From: Gammaproteobacteria bacterium
GTDB taxonomy: Bacteria > Pseudomonadota > Gammaproteobacteria > UWMA-0217
Reading direction: 5' to 3'
NCBI GenBank assembly: GCA_026981985.1
Contig: JALSHZ010000052.1
Span: 1 to 64,000, forward strand
DNA length: 64,000 nucleotides
Shown: positions 51,861-61,932 of the stretch, in pieces
Numbering within the stretch: the first letter of the stretch is position 1
Layout: the number at the start of each line of letters is the position of its first letter
Notes under the pieces: model-generated
Seen by the model: the letters and a program-made list of their open reading frames with translations, nothing else
Told to the model about the DNA's origin: nothing
Database searches by the model: none
Position numbers and translations under genes: made by a program

Positions 51861-54065
51861 ATGCACCAGACCAAAAACATCTCCGTACTCCTCGTCGATG
51901 ACGACGCCGACCTGATGCAATATTGGGTGGCGCAGTTGGAAGGCTATTTCCGTCGCGTCTACCATGCCAGCCATGCCTATGAGGCACTGGAGGTGTTGCA
52001 CCGCAAGCACCCCGATGTGGTGCTCAGTGACGTCGACCTGCCAGAGATGGATGGCGTTACGTTCTGTCAGGAGCTCAAGCAGCATTCCAGCTTTCAGGGG
52101 ACGCCGGTGGTCTTGTACAAGTCGGGCTATCTGACGTTGGAGGACAAGCGTTTGGGCGCCAAGAGTGGTGCGGAGCGCATCATCTGCAAGCCGTCCACCG
52201 TCAAGGAGGTGATACAACTGGTGGAAGATGCCTATGCCTCGAACCAGATGCACCGCCTGGTGGGCAATGGCGGCTTCGATGCCCCGGCGGCGGCGCCGGA
52301 GCCAGTGGTTCGCAGTGACAGTGGCTATGCGGACTACCTGACCCGGCAGCTCGGCGAAACCATCAGCCAGTTGAAGAAGGAGCAGCAAGCACTCAGCACA
52401 GCCCTCAATCGATTCAAGGATTTTGCTGAATGTGGCGCTGACTTCTTTTGGGAAACCGATTTCGACATGCGCTTGCAGTTTGTCAGCTCCGGACCTGACA
52501 ATCGCCTGTTTTTGCCGACTGGTAGCTACGAGAACCGCAGTTTTGTCGATTTTTTCAGCATCCACTTTAGTGAGGCGAGCCTGAAGGAGCTGGAAATACA
52601 CCTCAAACGTGGCGCCGCTTTTGATATGACCTGCGAACTGAATCGGGAGCGTGATCCGCGTATCGTCCGTATTATCGGACAGCCGTTCTTTCTCCCCACG
52701 CGAGTTTTCGGTGGATTTCGTGGCACGATCGCCGATATTACCGATGCGCAATTGAGATCGGAAAAACTCTATTTTGCCGCGCATCACGACGCGCTGACTG
52801 GCTTGCTGAATGTCCGTGCTTTCGAGACGGCCCTGCAAAACGCGATGCAATCATTGCAGGAGAATGAGCAACATATTCTGTGCTATCTGGATCTTGATTT
52901 TTTCAAAGAGGTCAACGACACCGTTGGTCATCGGGCGGGTGATGAGCTGCTCATTCAGCTTGCCGACCTGTTCCGAAAAAAGGTGCGTGCCAACGATATT
53001 CTGGCACGGATCGGCGGTGACGAGTTCGCCATTCTGCTGCGTCATTGTGGTCTTGATCAGGCACGGCGTCTGGTGCAGGAGTTGCACAATTCGATCAGAA
53101 CCTTTCGCTTCTTCTGGGAAGGGCGGACATTCGAACTCGGGCTCAGCATTGGCCTGGTCGAAGTCACCCACTCATCGCTGACGGTCGAAGAGGTGCTCGA
53201 TTTTGCCGATCAGGCCTGTTACAGCGCAAAACGCAGTGGTCGTAATCAGATTCACGTCTTTGGCGACGAAGACCTCACCGGTAAGCTGGTGGGGGATGCG
53301 ATGTGGCTAGAGCGTTTTCACAATGCTGTCAATGAAGACAATCTGGTGCTGTTTGCGCAGCCGATGAAAAGGTTATCCCAGCATGGGTCGCGCTGCGCCT
53401 GGGAAGTGCTGGTGAGGATGCGCAGTGATGGCAAGCTGGTGGTGCCAGAAGAATTCATGTCCGTCGTATACCGCTACCAATTGGCTAATATTCTCGATCT
53501 GTGGGTCGTCAACAAGGTCATTGAATGGTTGGGCCGCATCGCCAAGGAAGATGGCATTCCGGGTGAGTTTTACTCTGTCAATATCTCGGCGGACTCCCTC
53601 TGCGACCGTGATTTCAAGGCGCATGTCCATTCACGGCTCGAAAATCAGCCCGAAGTTGCAGCGCATATCTGTTTTGAGATTACCGAATCGACGGCAATGG
53701 GCAATCTCGACAATGCAATGAAATTCATCAACGACATGCGCAGGCTGGGCTGCCGCTTTGCACTGGACGATTTCGGTACCGGTTTTTCATCGTTGGCTCA
53801 CTTGAAGAACCTGCCGGTCGACTACGTCAAACTGGACGGATTGTTCGTTCGCGGCATCACCGAGGATGCTGTCGATTATGGCCTGGTCAAGGCGATTCAG
53901 GATATTGCCGGCATGATGAACATCAAGACAATCGCCGAATATGTCGAATCGGATGCCATTGAGGAAAAGCTGCGCGAGATTGGCGTCGATTACTTGCAAG
54001 GATTCCACATCGGCCATCCCGAGATGCTGGATATGACGCGGAAAAAGACAGCCGAGCAGACCTGA
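51861..54065 (+). CDS. Response regulator with GGDEF and EAL domains
   Basis: A 734-residue cytoplasmic protein. The domains in order are: receiver about 5-125 (VLLVDDDADL, phosphoacceptor in VVLSDVDLPEMDG, K in ICKPST); a PAS-like stretch about 180-300; GGDEF about 310-465 with intact GGDEF at about 384; and EAL about 480-725. The first EAL-motif residues read EVL, near 514, but the other catalytic positions (NISADSL, EITES, DDFGTG, VKLDGL, EYVES) are kept, so both diguanylate cyclase and phosphodiesterase activities are possible. It probably links a two-component signal to cyclic-di-GMP levels, with the exopolysaccharide locus as a plausible output. Confidence 0.92.
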   Translation: MHQTKNISVLLVDDDADLMQYWVAQLEGYFRRVYHASHAYEALEVLHRKHPDVVLSDVDLPEMDGVTFCQELKQHSSFQGTPVVLYKSGYLTLEDKRLGAKSGAERIICKPSTVKEVIQLVEDAYASNQMHRLVGNGGFDAPAAAPEPVVRSDSGYADYLTRQLGETISQLKKEQQALSTALNRFKDFAECGADFFWETDFDMRLQFVSSGPDNRLFLPTGSYENRSFVDFFSIHFSEASLKELEIHLKRGAAFDMTCELNRERDPRIVRIIGQPFFLPTRVFGGFRGTIADITDAQLRSEKLYFAAHHDALTGLLNVRAFETALQNAMQSLQENEQHILCYLDLDFFKEVNDTVGHRAGDELLIQLADLFRKKVRANDILARIGGDEFAILLRHCGLDQARRLVQELHNSIRTFRFFWEGRTFELGLSIGLVEVTHSSLTVEEVLDFADQACYSAKRSGRNQIHVFGDEDLTGKLVGDAMWLERFHNAVNEDNLVLFAQPMKRLSQHGSRCAWEVLVRMRSDGKLVVPEEFMSVVYRYQLANILDLWVVNKVIEWLGRIAKEDGIPGEFYSVNISADSLCDRDFKAHVHSRLENQPEVAAHICFEITESTAMGNLDNAMKFINDMRRLGCRFALDDFGTGFSSLAHLKNLPVDYVKLDGLFVRGITEDAVDYGLVKAIQDIAGMMNIKTIAEYVESDAIEEKLREIGVDYLQGFHIGHPEMLDMTRKKTAEQT

Positions 54066-54070
54066 CGCCT

Positions 54071-54093
54071 GGGACCGCCGGCATCTTGCCGGC
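54071..54093. repeat. REP-like palindromic repeat, copy 4
   Basis: GGGACCGCCGGCATCTTGCC, then GGC. It matches the repeats at 33189, 39315 and 40166 with one change. It lies between the GGDEF/EAL gene and the convergent MscS gene. Confidence 0.7.
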
Positions 54094-54154
54094 TTGTCGC
54101 CGAATACGGTGATGCGCCATCAGGTGCTCACCGATATGCGCCAGTGGTTCTGGA

Positions 54155-55240
54155 TTAACCAGGCTGACCCGTGTCAGGCAACTCCTTGATGTAGATATCC
54201 TGTTTGCTGTACGGAATTTCAATGTTCTCCGCATTGAAACGCTTGTAGATCGTGGTGAGCAAGGCATCCGTAGCGAGCCCACGCAGCGCCGGGTCATCGA
54301 CCCAGCAAAGCAGTTCGAAGTCCAGACTGGATGCTCCCAGCGCGCGAAAACGCACCCGCGGTTCCGGGTGATTGCAGGTCATTTCATTCTGTTCGCCGAT
54401 TGCCTGCAAAATCCCGCGTACCTGGTCGATATCCGATCCGTAGGCAACGCCGACCGGAATGCGGATTCTGAATTTCTTGTATGGCCCGCCCGACTGGTTG
54501 ATGATCTTGGAATTGCCCATGATCGAGTTCGGGATCGTCAGCTCAACATCGTCACGCGTCAGCAGGCGGGTGCTGCGGATGCCGATATCGGTCACGCAGC
54601 CGCGTTCGCCTGAATCCATCACCACGTAGTCGCCGATCTTGTACGGCATGTCGGCGAGGATGAAAACACCTGAAAACAGGTTTGCGAGTGTATCCTTGGC
54701 GGCGAAACCGACGGCAATACCAACAATACCGGCTGAGGCCAGCCATGCTGTCATGTCGATGCCCCAGGTATTGAAGACCAGATAGACGGCAAACGCGATA
54801 ATGACAACGAAAGCAATATTTTCGAACAGTGGCAGCGTGGCCGTTTGCAGCAACCGGCTCTCGTTGGCGCGGCGGGCGGCGCGAGTCATCAGCAGTTTGG
54901 TGAGCTGAATCAGGAATCGCGCCCAGACGATAATACCGAGACTGCGCAGCAGGCCGCCGAGAATGCTTTTTATGTTGTCGTCCACGGGCATGATGCGAAC
55001 CGCGATCAGCAAGCCGATCATCACCAGCGTGTAGACCAGTGGTGTACTCAGCGCGGCAAGAATTTCATCATCGAGGCTGGAGCGTGTGCGACCGACCAGA
55101 AAACGTAACGACCCGAGCACGATAATGGTCACTAGCCGGGCCAGCAGCAGGGTAGCGGCAACCACTACCAGCGCCTGGAGCCATGGTTGGCTTGATACCA
55201 TGTCGAGAAAAGGTGCGATCGTTTGTTGCAGATTGTCCAT
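54155..55240 (-). CDS. MscS-family mechanosensitive channel
   Basis: A 361-residue inner-membrane channel that releases osmolytes on hypo-osmotic shock. There are four or five predicted helices; the pore helix is ATLPLFENIAFVVIIAFAVYLVFNTWG to AWLASAGIVGIAVGFAAKDTLANLFSGVFILADMPYKIGDYV. It has the MscS glycine/alanine packing and the F-A-A-K-D-T-L-A-N signature, followed by the beta domain (TDIGIRSTRLLTRDDVELTIPNS) and a short C-terminal alpha/beta cage. The length is between MscS (286) and the larger YnaI-type channels. Confidence 0.92.
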   Translation of the reverse strand: MDNLQQTIAPFLDMVSSQPWLQALVVVAATLLLARLVTIIVLGSLRFLVGRTRSSLDDEILAALSTPLVYTLVMIGLLIAVRIMPVDDNIKSILGGLLRSLGIIVWARFLIQLTKLLMTRAARRANESRLLQTATLPLFENIAFVVIIAFAVYLVFNTWGIDMTAWLASAGIVGIAVGFAAKDTLANLFSGVFILADMPYKIGDYVVMDSGERGCVTDIGIRSTRLLTRDDVELTIPNSIMGNSKIINQSGGPYKKFRIRIPVGVAYGSDIDQVRGILQAIGEQNEMTCNHPEPRVRFRALGASSLDFELLCWVDDPALRGLATDALLTTIYKRFNAENIEIPYSKQDIYIKELPDTGQPG

Positions 55241-55282
55241 GACCCAGACCCGTCACATTGAAAGTGCCGAAATCATAGCAGC

Positions 55283-56920
55283 ATGAACCGTTTTCACGAA
55301 TTTCCGCCGGGTATGCCGTTGCCGGATGCGCCGCCGGTTTTTCCGTCGCCGTTTGCTGCGCTGCCACATCCGCTTGCCCGTTGTGCGGCGCTGGATCTGC
55401 AGCAACGGTTGCGGCGTGATTATCACGGGCTTGAGACTGGTGAAGGCAAGATGTTTGGTGTGTTGGTGGTTGTTACTCAGCGCCATCGCATAGGCTATCT
55501 GGCCGGGTTTTCCGGCATGCTCGGTGGGCAATGGGCGCAGCCCGGATTTGTTCCCCCCATTTTCTCTGTCACCGCGCGCAGCGCCTTTCTCGACCCCGGC
55601 GAGCAGGCGCTCAAGACCTTGAACAGGCGTCTTCGGGAACTGCGTAATGCCCCGGAATTGGGGGCCTTGATGCAGCAGCGAGAGCAAATCCGTGCAACTG
55701 CCGAGGCGGAAATTGCACAGTGCCGAATGCAGCATCAGGAAAGGCGGCAAAGGCGTCACCGGGAGCGAAAGTCAGTGGTCATGCTGGAAAATGCGGCGGA
55801 ACGTGAGGTGCAATTGGCAGTGCTGGCACGGCAGAGCCAGCAGGACAAGCAGCGGAAAAAGCAGCTAAAGCAGCACTGGGACCGTCAGCTTGCCGATGTC
55901 GCTGCCGAACTTGATACGCGACAGCAGGAAATCACCACACTCGAACAGGCGCGCAAGGCGCTGTCTAACGACCTTCAGCAGCAGGTTTTTGATGGCTATA
56001 TACTGAAAAATGCGCTCGGAGAAACACAGCCGTTGAGGATGTTCTATCCCGAGGGATCGGTGCCAGGTGGGGCAGGGGACTGCGCCGGGTCCAAGCTGAT
56101 TCACTATGCGGTCAGCCGGGAAATGAAACCGCTGGCCATGGCGGAGTTCTGGTGGGGGAAGCCGCCATCGGCTGGTGTGCGCCATCATGGTCAGTTTTAC
56201 CCGGCTTGCCGCGGCAAATGTCGACCGATTCTGCCGTTCATGTTGCGCGGTGTCGATCTCGAACCCGAGCCGAAGCCTTTTCTGTTAGCGCCCGATGCGG
56301 CGCTCGACGTGATCTACCAGGATGATGATCTGTTGCTGATCAACAAACCGACGGGTTTATTGTCTGTCCCGGGCAAAGAGGTTGAGGATGCCGTGCAGAC
56401 GCGGCTGCGGAAAATGTTTCCGCATGCCACTGGCCCGCTGCTGGTGCATCGGCTCGATCTGGCGACCTCCGGGCTGCTGCTGGTGGCGCTGCGCTCGGAG
56501 ATCCACAAGGCGTTGCAGCAGCAATTCATGCAGCGTCGGGTGGAAAAGCGTTACGTCGCCATTCTGGATGGGGTTCCGCAAGGCGCGGAAGGTGTGATCG
56601 ACCTGCCGCTTCGTGTCGATCTCGGCGACCGGCCAAGGCAGGTTGTCTGCCGACAATATGGCAAAAAGGCGGTGACCCGGTGGCGGGTGCTCAGCCGCGA
56701 GCGCGGCAGAGTCCGAATTTATTTTTTCCCCGAGACCGGACGAACCCATCAGCTCAGGGTGCATGCGGCGCATCCCGAAGGGTTGAATGCCCCGATCGTG
56801 GGCGATGAACTCTATGGCAGGGCAGCGGCGACGCGCATGATGCTGCATGCGGAGCAGCTGGGATTCATGCATCCGGTATCGAGGGAGTGGCGGATGTTTA
56901 CTGTTGCGGCGCCATTTTGA
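55283..56920 (+). CDS. RluA-family pseudouridine synthase with long N-terminal coiled coil
   Basis: A 545-residue protein. The C-terminal about 230 residues are the RluA-type pseudouridine synthase domain: LLLINKPTGLLSVPG, the catalytic HRLDLATSGLLLVA with the aspartate near 391, EKRYVAIL and ETGRTHQLRVHAAHPEG. The first 300 residues comprise an N-terminal segment (FGVLVVVTQRHRIGYLAGFSGMLGG) and a charged coiled coil (about 145-235), with a Cys-rich patch near 265-315. This elongated architecture occurs in a subgroup of gammaproteobacterial RluA proteins; its RNA target is not known. Confidence 0.88.
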   Translation: MNRFHEFPPGMPLPDAPPVFPSPFAALPHPLARCAALDLQQRLRRDYHGLETGEGKMFGVLVVVTQRHRIGYLAGFSGMLGGQWAQPGFVPPIFSVTARSAFLDPGEQALKTLNRRLRELRNAPELGALMQQREQIRATAEAEIAQCRMQHQERRQRRHRERKSVVMLENAAEREVQLAVLARQSQQDKQRKKQLKQHWDRQLADVAAELDTRQQEITTLEQARKALSNDLQQQVFDGYILKNALGETQPLRMFYPEGSVPGGAGDCAGSKLIHYAVSREMKPLAMAEFWWGKPPSAGVRHHGQFYPACRGKCRPILPFMLRGVDLEPEPKPFLLAPDAALDVIYQDDDLLLINKPTGLLSVPGKEVEDAVQTRLRKMFPHATGPLLVHRLDLATSGLLLVALRSEIHKALQQQFMQRRVEKRYVAILDGVPQGAEGVIDLPLRVDLGDRPRQVVCRQYGKKAVTRWRVLSRERGRVRIYFFPETGRTHQLRVHAAHPEGLNAPIVGDELYGRAAATRMMLHAEQLGFMHPVSREWRMFTVAAPF

Positions 56921-56943
56921 GTGGGGCGCTGAGTACTTACGGG

Positions 56944-58260
56944 CTATTCAGGGTCACTATCATTCACATCCACTATCGCCACCGGAAAACAGGCAGAAAA
57001 GCGCGACCCCTTGCCCACTGTGCTTTCGATGAAAAGGCGGCCAGCATGGCGTTGCATGATGTGTTGTACGATGGCAAGACCCAGGCCGGTGCCGCCTGTT
57101 TCTCGTGAACGTCCCTTGTCGATACGGTAGAAGCGTTCGCTCAGGAGCGGGATGTGTTCGGCAGCGATGCCCTCGCCGTTGTCGATGACGCTCAGGCAGG
57201 CATTGCCTTCAGGATTTTTTTGCCATGTGATCCTGATGTGAGTTCCCGGCGGTGTGTGACGAATTGCGTTGCTGACCAGGTTATTGCAGACACTGGTGAT
57301 TTCGGCTGGAATGCCTTTGGTGTGCAGTGCAGGGTCGATATCGCTGTCGATGGTATGACTGCTGGCACTGAGATGTTTTGCTGTATCGAGGCACTGCTTG
57401 TGCAGCAGTGCAGGCATGTCGATGACCTCCATGTCATCAAGATTTGGGTTGGCGCTTTCCAGACGCGATAGTATCAATAGATCTTCGATAATCTGCTGCA
57501 TATGGTGTGCCTGATTCAATGCTGCATCGACGGGTTGATGTAAATGCTCGGGCAAGGATTCGTCTTGCTGCATCATTTCCAGGTAGCCGCTAACGACAGT
57601 TAGTGGTGTGCGCAGCTCATGGGAGGCATTGGCGATAAAATTTCGTCGCATCTGTTGTAGGCGTACATGCTCACTGACATCGCGTGCGATCAGCAGGCGC
57701 GGCCCCTTTTTGATCGGAATAATCTGTATCGCGAGGTGATACCCGCTGCCCGGTGGATAGACTAGCTCGATTTCCCGTCGCGCGTTTTCGTTTAACAATG
57801 TATAAACTTCGGGAAGGCGCAACAGATTTTCGAGCCGCTGGCCGCGGTCTCGTTTGTTGCTGATGTTCAGGGAGTGCTGTGCTGCCTGGTTGGCCCACTC
57901 GATTTCATTCGATTTGTTGAGTAGAACAGCGGCATAGGGCAAGGCTCCGACGATACCCTGGCTGCGCTTGAGCAGCCGGCTCATGGCTTTTTTGCGTTTT
58001 TCGCTCTTCTTTTGCAGCGCTTGGATATAAAAGCTGATGCGTTCCCAGATGCCGTTGCTGTCGGGAACCTGCAACGGGGAAGCACCCTGTTCGAGCCAGG
58101 CAACCAGTTCCCGCAACTTGAATAGTAGCCAGCCAATATAGCCGGCCAGTGCTATTGCCATGCTGATCGCCCAGTGCCCGCTCACCAAGCCACCGAGCAG
58201 GGCGAGGAACAGCACCAGAAACAGGCGCCAACGTTCGATGCGCCAGTAGCTGCTATCCAT
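56944..58260 (-). CDS. phoR: Phosphate regulon sensor histidine kinase
   Basis: A 438-residue membrane kinase. Two helices at about 12-30 and 32-48 are joined by a very short loop. A PAS domain lies at about 100-200 (LPYAAVLLNKSNEIEWANQAAQ), followed by HisKA with H214 in NASHELRTPLTVVSGYLEMM and HATPase with GGTGLGLAIVQHIMQRH. It lacks a real periplasmic sensor, as expected of PhoR, which reads the Pst transporter state through PhoU. It starts 2 bases after the phoB stop and is the last gene of the phosphate operon in this window. Confidence 0.95.
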   Translation of the reverse strand: MDSSYWRIERWRLFLVLFLALLGGLVSGHWAISMAIALAGYIGWLLFKLRELVAWLEQGASPLQVPDSNGIWERISFYIQALQKKSEKRKKAMSRLLKRSQGIVGALPYAAVLLNKSNEIEWANQAAQHSLNISNKRDRGQRLENLLRLPEVYTLLNENARREIELVYPPGSGYHLAIQIIPIKKGPRLLIARDVSEHVRLQQMRRNFIANASHELRTPLTVVSGYLEMMQQDESLPEHLHQPVDAALNQAHHMQQIIEDLLILSRLESANPNLDDMEVIDMPALLHKQCLDTAKHLSASSHTIDSDIDPALHTKGIPAEITSVCNNLVSNAIRHTPPGTHIRITWQKNPEGNACLSVIDNGEGIAAEHIPLLSERFYRIDKGRSRETGGTGLGLAIVQHIMQRHAGRLFIESTVGKGSRFSACFPVAIVDVNDSDPE

Positions 58261-58262
58261 GC

Positions 58263-58958
58263 TTACGCCCCATGATCCGTCTCTCTAAGGCGGTATCCGC
58301 CCCCGCGAACCGTTTCGATGAGGTTGTCGATGCCGTGTTTTTTCAGCAGTTTTCGCAGGCGTAGAATGTGTACATCGACGGTGCGTTCTTCGATGAAGCT
58401 ACCCTGTCCCCAGACATGGTCGAGAAGGTGGGCGCGGCTGTGCAGGCGACCGGGTGTTCGCATGAGATAATGCAGCAGACGAAATTCTGTTGGGCCGATA
58501 CTGATGGGCTCCCCGGCAACGGTGACGCTTCTGTTCTCAGGGTCGAGAGACAGCGTTCCAACCTGAATGCATTTGTTCGCATCGAGGCGCTGGCTGCGGC
58601 GCAGTAACGCGTGAATGCGTGCCAGCAATTCCTGCAGCGAAAATGGTTTGGTGATGTAGTCATCGGCGCCGGTCTCCAGCCCTTTGATTTTGTCTTCCTC
58701 TTCGCTGCGCGCCGTCAACATGATGACCGGTAATTCTTTTTGGGCAGCATTCCCTCGCATCATTTTCAGCAGATCGGGGCCACTGAAGTCTGGCAACATC
58801 CAGTCCAGCAGCACCAGATCAGGATTGCGTTCCGCCAACTGGTCGAAGGCCGCCTTGCCGCTATCGGCGATCAGCACGGCAAACTTTTTTGTTGCCAGAA
58901 AATGTTGCAACATCTCGCTGATGGCAGCATCGTCTTCGACGATCAGGATGGTCAACAT
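58263..58958 (-). CDS. phoB: Phosphate regulon response regulator
   Basis: A 231-residue OmpR-family regulator. The receiver has the acidic pair E8-D9/D10, phosphoacceptor D52 (LLDWMLPDFSG) and K in YITKPF. The winged-helix domain includes RLLHYLMRTPGRLHSRAHLLDHVWGQGSFIEERTVDVHILRLRKLL, the PhoB recognition-helix segment. It is cotranscribed with phoR downstream and phoU upstream (11-base gap). It should bind pho boxes upstream of pstS, which lie outside this window. Confidence 0.95.
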   Translation of the reverse strand: MLTILIVEDDAAISEMLQHFLATKKFAVLIADSGKAAFDQLAERNPDLVLLDWMLPDFSGPDLLKMMRGNAAQKELPVIMLTARSEEEDKIKGLETGADDYITKPFSLQELLARIHALLRRSQRLDANKCIQVGTLSLDPENRSVTVAGEPISIGPTEFRLLHYLMRTPGRLHSRAHLLDHVWGQGSFIEERTVDVHILRLRKLLKKHGIDNLIETVRGGGYRLRETDHGA

Positions 58959-58969
58959 GGTGGTGAGCT

Positions 58970-59689
58970 TCAGTCGCTATCGTCGTCGGGAAAATGTTCC
59001 GCCAGGATTTCCTGGAGATCCGTATGGCGAATATCCTTTCCTTTGACGAGAAATATCACATACTCACAAATATTGCGAGAGTGCTCTCCAATGCGTTCGA
59101 GTGATCGTGCACACCAGATAACGCGCAATGCGCGTTTGATATTGTGAGAGTCCTCCATCATGTAGGTGATCAGTAGTCGTGACAGGTCGTCGAATTCTCT
59201 ATTGATATTGCTGCCGCGGGAAATGACTTCGAGCGCCTTGTCGGTATCCATTCTGGCGAACGAATCCAGTGCATCGTGTAGCATGCTCAGCACCAGCTCA
59301 CTCAAGTGCAAGAGCGTGCTGTGCATTGCAGAGATTGGCGGCTTTTTGGCCAATTTGATGGAGTAGGTGGCGATTTTCTCCGCTTCGTCACCAATCCGCT
59401 CAAGATCGGTGATGACTTTGACGACAGCGATGACCAACCTCAGGTCGCTGGCCGCCGGTTGGCGGCGGGCAATCACCTGAGTGCATTCCTCGTCGATCTC
59501 CACTTCCAGGCGGTTGATTTTATAGTCTGAAGAGGCGACTTTTTTGGCCAGTTTGCCGTCACGTTCGAGCAATGCCTTGACGGCTTCTTCAGCCTGTGAC
59601 TCCACCAGTGCACCCATTTTCAACACCCGGGTGCGAATATCCTCGAGCTCTTGGTTGTAGCGTTGTGAAATATGATGTCCGATTTCCAT
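58970..59689 (-). CDS. phoU: Phosphate transport/signalling regulator PhoU
   Basis: A 239-residue cytoplasmic protein made of two three-helix PhoU repeats, each with the E/D-x-x-x-D metal-binding pattern (DLERIGDEAEKIA; CARSLERIGEHSRNICEY). It keeps PhoR silent when the Pst transporter is saturated. It lies between pstB and phoB, giving the order pstB-phoU-phoB-phoR. Confidence 0.95.
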   Translation of the reverse strand: MEIGHHISQRYNQELEDIRTRVLKMGALVESQAEEAVKALLERDGKLAKKVASSDYKINRLEVEIDEECTQVIARRQPAASDLRLVIAVVKVITDLERIGDEAEKIATYSIKLAKKPPISAMHSTLLHLSELVLSMLHDALDSFARMDTDKALEVISRGSNINREFDDLSRLLITYMMEDSHNIKRALRVIWCARSLERIGEHSRNICEYVIFLVKGKDIRHTDLQEILAEHFPDDDSD

Positions 59690-59710
59690 GAATATAATCC
59701 TCGTCTGAGA

Positions 59711-60616
59711 CTAGCCGAATCGCCCGGTAATGTAGTTTTCGGTGAGCTTGTGTTCCGGATTGGTAAATACCTGGTCGGTGGGGTTGACCTCCACCAGCTT
59801 GCCGAGGTGAAAATAGGCGGTGCGTTGGGAGACGCGTGCCGCCTGTTGCATCGAATGGGTGACGATGGCGATGGTATAGCGGCTTTTCAGCTCGTCCATC
59901 AGCTCCTCGATGGTGGCTGTGGCAATCGGGTCCAGCGCCGATGTGGGTTCGTCCATTAAAATGACTTCGGGGTCGACGGCGATTGCGCGGGCGATACAGA
60001 GCCGCTGCTGCTGTCCGCCTGACAGGCCGGTGCCCGGTTTTTGCAAGTCATCCTTCACTTCCTTGAACAAGCCAGCGCGCATCAGGCTTTTTTCTACGAT
60101 TTCATCGAGTTCGGTACGGCTACGTGCAAGCCCGTGCAGGCGTGGTCCGTAGGCGACATTATCGTAGATGGATTTGGGAAACGGATTGGGTTTCTGGAAT
60201 ACCATGCCGACGCGTGCCCTTAGCAGTACCGGGTCTTGATCGGGACTGTAGATGTCTTCACCATCGAGTGTGTGCTCGCCGCTGACGCGGCAGCCGGGAA
60301 TAGTGTCATTCATCCGGTTGAGCACCCGCAAATAGGTCGACTTACCACAGCCCGATGGCCCGATCATGGCAATGATTTCGTTTTTGCCAATATCCAGGTT
60401 GACATCGAAAATGGCCTGTTTGTCACCGTAGTAGACATTGCAGTTCCGCGAAGCCATTTTGGGGTTGTCGACGAACGGTTTGCCGACGGTACCGGAAATT
60501 TCGACGTCGAATTCATCGCGGGTTTCCACCGGCAATGGCTGTGTATCAGCGTTATCACCTGTTGCTGACAAGCCGGGCAGGGTTGGAAGTACGTCACTCA
60601 TTGTCTGTGTCCACAA
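59711..60616 (-). CDS. pstB: Phosphate ABC transporter ATPase
   Basis: A 301-residue ATPase, longer than usual because of about 50 extra N-terminal residues ([17 protein letters not shown] to [12 protein letters not shown]). Walker [11 protein letters not shown]-loop [15 protein letters not shown], signature LSGGQQQR, Walker [14 protein letters not shown] and the H-loop THSMQQA are intact and PstB-like. ATG at 60601 (MSDVL) is a second start candidate. Confidence 0.95.
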   Translation of the reverse strand: MWTQTMSDVLPTLPGLSATGDNADTQPLPVETRDEFDVEISGTVGKPFVDNPKMASRNCNVYYGDKQAIFDVNLDIGKNEIIAMIGPSGCGKSTYLRVLNRMNDTIPGCRVSGEHTLDGEDIYSPDQDPVLLRARVGMVFQKPNPFPKSIYDNVAYGPRLHGLARSRTELDEIVEKSLMRAGLFKEVKDDLQKPGTGLSGGQQQRLCIARAIAVDPEVILMDEPTSALDPIATATIEELMDELKSRYTIAIVTHSMQQAARVSQRTAYFHLGKLVEVNPTDQVFTNPEHKLTENYITGRFG

Positions 60617-60644
60617 TTTAGTTGAATGGTTGTGCGCCTGTCGA

Positions 60645-61931
60645 TCACCAGCGACGCTCGAATTTTTTGCGCAGCCAGATGGCGGCCGAGTTCATGATGA
60701 CAAGAAACCCGAGCAGGATCATGATGGCCGCTGAGGTGCGTTCGGTAAAGGCGCGCTCCGGGCTGTCCGACCACAAATAAACCTGTACCGGCATGACCGT
60801 GGCGGGATCGACGATGCTGCCTGGTACATCGGCGACGAAGGCGACCATGCCGATCATCAGCAGTGGTGCGGTTTCACCGAGTGCTTGTGCCATGCCTATG
60901 ATGGTGCCGGTCAGAATGCCGGGCATCGCCAGCGGCAGGGTATGGTGAAACAGGGTTTGCACCCGGGAGGCACCAAGGCCGATGGCCGCTTCCTTGATGG
61001 AAGGTGGCACCGACTTGATCGCAGCGCGGCTGGCGATGATGATGGTTGGCAGGGTCATCAGTGTCAGCACCAGGCCACCAACCAGTGGGGTCGAACGTGG
61101 CACGCCGAAGAAATTGATGAACACGGCCAGCCCGAGTAGACCAAAAACGATCGATGGCACGGCGGCGAGGTTGTTGATGTTTATCTCGATAAAATCGACC
61201 CAGCGGTTGTTTTGCGGTGCGAACTCTTCAAGATAGGCTGCCGCTGCGACCCCGATCGGAAATGACAGCAACAGCGTGACCAGCATGGTGAAAAATGAAC
61301 CCATGATGGCGCCGAGCATTCCCGCTTGTTCGGGCTCACGGGAGTCGCCAGCGGTGAACAGCGTGGTGTTGAAGCGTTTCTCCAGCCGCCCTTCGGCAAT
61401 CAGCTTGTCGATCCATTCGAGCTGATAGTCCTTGATGCGGCGGTCGGACTCCGGCAGGTTGCGGTCGATCCCGCCTTTCATGAAAACATCGATATCGTCC
61501 TTGGCCAGAAACCAGAAGGATTGTGTCGTGCCGATCAGCTTCGGATTTTCCAACACTTTGTCGCGCAGATCCCAGGCGGCGGAGTTACTCACCAGATTTT
61601 TCAGCGCACGTTTCTGCTTGCGTCCTTTCACGCCGGGAAACATCTCTTTCAGGCTCGCTTTGATGACCTTTGCGTACTTGGCCGAAAATAATGCTTCAGG
61701 GTCTGCATTGGCATCGACGCCAAGCAGCGCCGGACTCAATGTGACATCGAGGTTGATCCATGTCTGCTGAAAAGCGGGCAGGCCTTTGCTGATAATGGTG
61801 AATAGCAACACCATCAGAAAAAGGGAGCTGATGCTGATCGAAACGACGCCGTAGAGCCGGAAGCGGCGTTCGCGGGCGTAGCGTTTTTTCAGGCTCGCTT
61901 CGATCTTCTGTTTGCTGGAAATGGTACTCAT
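60645..61931 (-). CDS. pstA: Phosphate ABC transporter permease PstA
   Basis: A permease of about 428 residues, against about 296 in E. coli. The first helix ([21 protein letters not shown]) is followed by an inserted, mostly hydrophilic segment of about 150 residues ([28 protein letters not shown] to [12 protein letters not shown]) before the normal five-helix core with the EAA motif [26 protein letters not shown]. The start at 61931 is one base after the pstC stop; the frame extends further upstream without a family match. Confidence 0.93.
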   Translation of the reverse strand: MSTISSKQKIEASLKKRYARERRFRLYGVVSISISSLFLMVLLFTIISKGLPAFQQTWINLDVTLSPALLGVDANADPEALFSAKYAKVIKASLKEMFPGVKGRKQKRALKNLVSNSAAWDLRDKVLENPKLIGTTQSFWFLAKDDIDVFMKGGIDRNLPESDRRIKDYQLEWIDKLIAEGRLEKRFNTTLFTAGDSREPEQAGMLGAIMGSFFTMLVTLLLSFPIGVAAAAYLEEFAPQNNRWVDFIEININNLAAVPSIVFGLLGLAVFINFFGVPRSTPLVGGLVLTLMTLPTIIIASRAAIKSVPPSIKEAAIGLGASRVQTLFHHTLPLAMPGILTGTIIGMAQALGETAPLLMIGMVAFVADVPGSIVDPATVMPVQVYLWSDSPERAFTERTSAAIMILLGFLVIMNSAAIWLRKKFERRW

Positions 61932-61932
61932 G

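Noticed and set aside
50916-52850. 644-codon minus-strand frame
   Set aside because: Antisense to the aminotransferase and the GGDEF/EAL gene, with low-complexity composition and no recognisable domain.
56929-56945. Possible seventh element end (CTGAGTACTTAC)
   Set aside because: One mismatch to the end sequence, but there is no opposite end, body or target duplication nearby.
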